Positions 60,639 to 64,000 of a stretch of DNA of 64,000 nucleotides are shown here, piece by piece (positions within the stretch are counted from its first letter, which is position 1; each line of letters begins with the position of its first letter). The position numbers and the translations under genes were made by a program. The notes under the pieces were generated by a model, which was not told the DNA's origin, made no database searches, and saw nothing but the letters and a program-made list of their open reading frames with translations. Source of the DNA: Trinickia violacea (GTDB taxonomy: Bacteria; Pseudomonadota; Gammaproteobacteria; Burkholderiales; Burkholderiaceae); the NCBI RefSeq assembly GCF_005280735.1, contig NZ_CP040078.1:620001-684000 (forward strand), read 5' to 3'.

Positions 60639-61775
60639 CTAGTCGTCGTAGCTAAGTGTCGCAGGGTCGCTGTTCCTAAAGATTAAGTACCACGGAGACT
60701 GCAACGGGCCACCCTTGGAGTTGGCCGGCACAATGACGTCGCACTGAACGGGCGTGGTCGTGGTATCGCAACGCTGCACCTCACCTGTCGTCGCCGGGTC
60801 ACTGCCAGTGTTAGGTACGCCAGTGATAGGGATGTACAGATAGCCGCCCGGCCCGAAGATGATTGCTTCCGCGAATGACCTGGGCGAACCCGCTACGTCT
60901 AGTTCGAGCTTGTAGAGCAGGTGACCGGTCTTTCCGTCAAGTTTCAGGATTTTGTCGGTGTCCGTGGCCCCCGCACGGGGGCTCGTGACCCACAGGTTGC
61001 CTGTGCTGTCGAAGACCAAGCCCTCTGGGCGGTGCAAGTCGGAGACCGTTTCATCTGAAGCGAACACATCAACGAATGCATTGGTGCGTGGGTCGAAGCG
61101 CAAGACGTAGCCGACAAGAGGGGCATTCGGGTCCTTCGAGACGGGGCAGGCTCTTGCAGAGACATACAGCAGTCCGTCGGGTCCGAAGACGACTCCACGC
61201 GGGTAAAACCCTGGCTTGAAGTTCGTCCGGTTGAGATTGCCCAGAAAAGCACCCGCCGCATCATATTCCTTTACGTCCCCTTCGTTAGCACATTTGTTGG
61301 ACCGCGTACCATCATCGGCCACATAAAAGCTGTTGTTTGGCCCACCGCGCACAATGCCGCGAGGCGCGAAAGGCGCGTTGAGGTCGCTCGAAGAGACAAG
61401 TTTGCCGATAAATGTGCCGGTCTGCGCATCAAAGCGTAGAACCTCACCGTTAGATGGAGTGTTGACATTCTGATTGACGACCACGAGCTGCCCATCCGTA
61501 AAAATCATCCCCCGTGGCCCGTTCAGCCCGGCAGCGGCAGCTCCCGAAGCGACAAACGGGCCAAGATAGGCTCCGCTAGCATTGAACCGTTTGACGGAAT
61601 TGTCGCCAGCATCGCCAATGAACAACTGCTGCGCCGTCGAAGATTGACTGACCACCAAGGCACTCAGCCCCACCGCCGCTGACAGCAAGAGAGAGCGCAA
61701 TACATTACGACACGTTGGCCGGCGTTTTGCCTGCAGGAAGCCGAAGCGCGAAGAGACAGGATTTCTTGCAATCAT
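60639..61775 (-). CDS. Secreted NHL/SMP-30-type beta-propeller protein
   Basis: A protein of 378 residues. Signal peptide region (NVLRSLLLSAAVGLSALVVSQSSTAQ, cleaved near residue 49) followed by repeats such as LFIGDAGDNSVKRFNASGAYLGPF, LNGPRGMIFTDGQLVVVNQN, FYPRGVVFGPDGLLYVSARAC, LHRPEGLVFDSTGNLWVTSPRAG: six-bladed propeller with P.G..F...G.L.V units. The ligand or substrate is unknown. The ggaggc site sets ATG 61775. It is probably cotranscribed with the lipoprotein gene at 61995. Confidence 0.8.
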   Translation of the reverse strand: MIARNPVSSRFGFLQAKRRPTCRNVLRSLLLSAAVGLSALVVSQSSTAQQLFIGDAGDNSVKRFNASGAYLGPFVASGAAAAGLNGPRGMIFTDGQLVVVNQNVNTPSNGEVLRFDAQTGTFIGKLVSSSDLNAPFAPRGIVRGGPNNSFYVADDGTRSNKCANEGDVKEYDAAGAFLGNLNRTNFKPGFYPRGVVFGPDGLLYVSARACPVSKDPNAPLVGYVLRFDPRTNAFVDVFASDETVSDLHRPEGLVFDSTGNLWVTSPRAGATDTDKILKLDGKTGHLLYKLELDVAGSPRSFAEAIIFGPGGYLYIPITGVPNTGSDPATTGEVQRCDTTTTPVQCDVIVPANSKGGPLQSPWYLIFRNSDPATLSYDD

Positions 61776-61836
61776 TTGATGCCTCCGTTGAGTATTTGCG
61801 ACTTGGTATGACAACAAGAACATCTAAGTAGACATC

Positions 61837-61995
61837 CTAACCACCGTTTGCCGGCGCCGACGCAGCAGAATTGTTGACTGCGGAACCGGCGGGACCTGCA
61901 TTGTCACCGCCGCATGCGGTCAATGTCGTTGCGACCAAAACGGCGAATGCTGATGCCTGCAAGGCCTTCCTGACTAATGCGAGCAAGACATTCAT
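61837..61995 (-). CDS. Small lipoprotein
   Basis: A 52-residue protein starting MNVLLALVRKALQASAFAVL with lipobox LTAC and mature part CGGDNAGPAGSAVNNSAASA, only about 20 residues. The pattern LV.KA.....A..L...CGG....GSAV recurs in the frameshifted gene at 63100-63280. It may tether or signal at the membrane; function unknown. The cggag site lies before ATG 61995. Confidence 0.6.
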   Translation of the reverse strand: MNVLLALVRKALQASAFAVLVATTLTACGGDNAGPAGSAVNNSAASAPANGG

Positions 61996-62247
61996 GGCGA
62001 ACTCCGACGAGGGTGGTGTAACCGACGAGTTGTTCGTCGCTATCGAAGAAAACGCATGGCGACCAGTGAGGTGCCTGCTGCTTTCAAGCAATGCGCGGGG
62101 GGGGGCCGTCGCGCGCTTCGGACGGACGTTTCACGATGCCCTCCTTGAAGGTTATGCTTGTTGCACACAACGGGCGGCGTGAAGTTGGCTGCACCGTAAG
62201 CGACGGTGCAGCCGGACGGAGAAATCCCGAAGTGGTCTAGCCCCAGG

Positions 62248-62994
62248 TCAGGGGGTCACGGTGATTGTGTACGTGGCGCTTTCCGAGACGCCGAAACTAG
62301 GGAAGGCACCTTCAACATGTATTGTGTGTGTCCCGGGTGATTGCGGTTCTATCATCAGCCAGTATCCATCGCTTACCGCGGACCCCGTGCCCATGGGTGC
62401 GATGAGAGGTGGAAAATCGGTGACGAACCAATTGTTCGTTGGAATCGAGAACTGAAAAAACGGCGATTGCACCCTAAACGCCGACAGTGCATTTACGGGT
62501 ATATCGTGACCGTCAATGGAGGCCTTGAGCGTGTTTGGGCCTATCGCATCCGCCAGGGACTTCGCACACGCACTGCAGTCCTGAGCATTCGTGCAGCTGC
62601 TGGGGATATATGGAGGTCCGGCCTCCACAGTTGAGCACTCCGCGTTGATAATCGGAATGAATATGAACTTAGCGGCCGGCACCGTGCATCGTTCGACACC
62701 GCTGCCTGATGTGGGCTCGCTGAGAAACCACACGGCTCCAGACTGGTTGCTACTACAACCCGTCCCATCAGAGTAAAAAGTAGGGTTTGGGAGGCCCTTG
62801 CCATACGGTATCGCAAGCATCCACTGCCACCATGCGGCAGACCACTGACTGTAGGTCTCTCCGTGAACTGCTGCTTGAGGTGGAGACACATCCGAACTCT
62901 GCTGTGCCGATACCTCACGGCTTGCGACGCCCAGTGCTAGTGCCAACATTGCTACGACGATGGGGCACAGCCAATACTTCTTAACTCGTTTCAT
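62248..62994 (-). CDS. Secreted cysteine-containing protein of unknown family
   Basis: A protein of 248 residues. Signal peptide WLCPIVVAMLALALGVASREVSA; mature start QQSSDVSPPQ. It contains YSQWSAAWWQWMLAIPYGKG, then six to eight cysteines (TGCSSNQ, ERCTVPA, NAECSTVEAG, SSCTNAQDCSACAKSL) likely in disulfides, and an Ig-like C-terminus (GTHTIHVEGAFPSFGVSESATYTITV). I do not recognise a named family. ATG 62994 has a perfect ggagg site. Confidence 0.75.
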   Translation of the reverse strand: MKRVKKYWLCPIVVAMLALALGVASREVSAQQSSDVSPPQAAVHGETYSQWSAAWWQWMLAIPYGKGLPNPTFYSDGTGCSSNQSGAVWFLSEPTSGSGVERCTVPAAKFIFIPIINAECSTVEAGPPYIPSSCTNAQDCSACAKSLADAIGPNTLKASIDGHDIPVNALSAFRVQSPFFQFSIPTNNWFVTDFPPLIAPMGTGSAVSDGYWLMIEPQSPGTHTIHVEGAFPSFGVSESATYTITVTP

Positions 62995-63099
62995 ATTTAC
63001 CTCCATAGAACATGCCCTAGGCGTGCCGAGACGCCCAATCGGACGACCGTCCGGCGGCTCAATACGATTGTTGAGCTAGAAAGCGCGTCTCAGGATTGG

Positions 63100-63280
63100 C
63101 TAAGGCGTCCTGCCCCCGCTCGCCGGCATGGACTGGGCCGAGTCCTTGTCAACGGCCGAACCCGTGGCGACATCACTACCGCCGCCCCCAACCACATCCT
63201 GTGAGTAGTACCGTCGCCATGGATATGACGGTCGGTGATGTTTTGAACGCACTTTTGACGAGTGGGACGAAATCTTTCAT
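63100..63280 (-). pseudogene. Small lipoprotein with a single-base frameshift, paralogue of 61995
   Basis: From ATG 63280 (ggaggt site) the frame reads MKDFVPLVKSAFKTSPTVIS and MATVLLTGCGWGRR, then stops. If one T near 63190 is removed, the frame runs on as CGGGGSDVATGSAVDKDSAQ to a stop at 63100, matching the CGGDNAGPAGSAV pattern of the gene at 61995. So a one-base insertion just after the lipobox has truncated it to about 36 residues. Confidence 0.6.
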
Positions 63281-63724
63281 GGCGACCTCCATCGTTCCAA
63301 AGCGTGTTCTACGGGAGGGCCGGAATCGTGCGGCCGCGTGCAAAGAGATGCGGACAACAGCCAACGCGATGCCGGCAGGCAGTGGCGCAATAAGTTGGCC
63401 GAAGGTGTTGCTTACTGTGCATGCGGGCAGAATTAAACTCTCCCGCTTCGTCGGCCCAAGCTGAGCTGAAGACGGAGTTCAAGAGCATTGCCCGATGCGA
63501 TAGTGGAAAGAGTAGTCGTGTAATACGTGCTCTGAAGAAGTAGCAGCCTCCTCGCAATTAATCTTAGTAATTGGCGACAAACAAACGTTTTAACTTCTTT
63601 TAGAACGCATATCGAGACTCGCACCCAGTATAGGACACGTGTGTTACCAAAAATTACTTTTTATATTTTTCCGATAGCCACTGTGTTATGGCGGGAAATC
63701 GCTACCAGGACTGCCTAATCTTAG
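63281..63724. other. AT-richer intergenic region
   Basis: This 440-bp region has lower GC, especially 63540-63680 (e.g. ttactttttatatttttccg). No convincing gene; it probably contains the promoter for the minus-strand secreted-protein genes and for the ORF at 63773. Confidence 0.45.
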
Positions 63725-63772
63725 CGATTGGTCGAAGTCTGCCCGCGAGGTCGAGGCCGACCTGTTGAGCTT

Positions 63773-64000
63773 ATGCGTAAGGACCAACAGCGACTGATTT
63801 TGCCTTGCTTTTGTCCGCCCGTTACCGTGGGTCAACCAATTATTGCGGACTCCTCTCAATTTCCAATGCAGAAGCAGCTACGCAGTACGCGATACTTGAT
63901 GGCAGAGACCGGCCTTTTTACGAACATCGATTGGCTGCTTGACCGCTCGCAATTATCGGCTACTGACGAATGGACCTTTGGATTCAACCCTGCGCGCGGT
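63773..64000 (+). CDS. Partial hypothetical ORF leaving the window
   Basis: An open frame from ATG 63773 to the last base (76 codons) without a stop: MRKDQQRLILPCFCPPVTVG, then SQFPMQKQLRSTRYLMAETG. No ribosome site stands out, and an internal ATG at 63866 could also be the start. No family is recognised from this part; it may be a chance frame. Confidence 0.35.
   Translation, partial: MRKDQQRLILPCFCPPVTVGQPIIADSSQFPMQKQLRSTRYLMAETGLFTNIDWLLDRSQLSATDEWTFGFNPARG

Noticed and set aside
1..64000. CRISPR arrays, tRNA or rRNA genes
   Set aside because: I looked for regularly spaced repeats and for cloverleaf-type or rRNA signatures, including at the island edges, and found none that I could support.

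Overview
The window looks like a chromosomal segment of a Burkholderiaceae bacterium of the Paraburkholderia/Caballeronia/Trinickia type. It is GC-rich, and carries lut/lldR lactate genes, a tartrate-type dehydrogenase locus, small PXPV-type exported proteins and paired small proteins of unknown function. This placement is inference from gene content and codon use; no phylogenetic marker is present.

Region 1 (1-22.8 kb) reads as ordinary chromosome. It holds the start of a lactate-utilisation operon (lutA, leaving the window at base 1) with a divergent LldR-like regulator, a POT peptide transporter, an XRE-cupin regulator, a cNMP-domain/thioredoxin-reductase-like fusion beside a DedA-rhodanese protein, a TetR regulator, a thioredoxin/CcdA pair, a YkgJ protein, a J-domain protein, two diguanylate cyclases, a NUDIX hydrolase, several small exported proteins, and a tartrate dehydrogenase/MFS pair whose divergent LysR regulator is broken by an in-frame stop.

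Region 2 (22.8-57.3 kb) is an accessory metal(loid) island. It begins at an MFS gene remnant. It contains arsH-arsR-arsI, a divergent arsR/arsC-aqpS unit, a complete arsenite-oxidation module (aioXSR divergent from aioBA, with a clear sigma-54 -24/-12 promoter in front of aioB), moaA behind its own terminator, a second arsenate reductase with an ArsO-like flavoprotein, and a partial mer operon (merR, merT, merP and a Cys-rich small protein, with no merA). Next come a cold-shock gene, small proteins, a methyltransferase, an SDR, an AcuI-like reductase and an acyltransferase. A tripartite RND efflux system with a divergent two-component system follows. The right part carries a second MFS remnant truncated by an IS66 end, a YciI-like gene, and an internally deleted IS66 element (55467-57269). 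No ArsB or ACR3 arsenite pump is visible, so arsenite handling inside the window would rely on oxidation (Aio), the AqpS channel and organoarsenical chemistry (ArsH, ArsI).

Region 3 (57.3-64 kb) is mostly minus-strand genes for secreted or lipid-anchored proteins (a beta-propeller, a cupin, a barrel-like protein, small lipoproteins) plus a methyltransferase. Two of these genes carry single-base frameshifts. A partial ORF runs off the right edge.

Across the window, five pairs of paralogous genes have one member on the left or in the island and the other further right (17163/45560, 18048/57316, 21966/40957, 22420/46403, 39770/58442). This shared small-gene complement is the least explained feature of the sequence.
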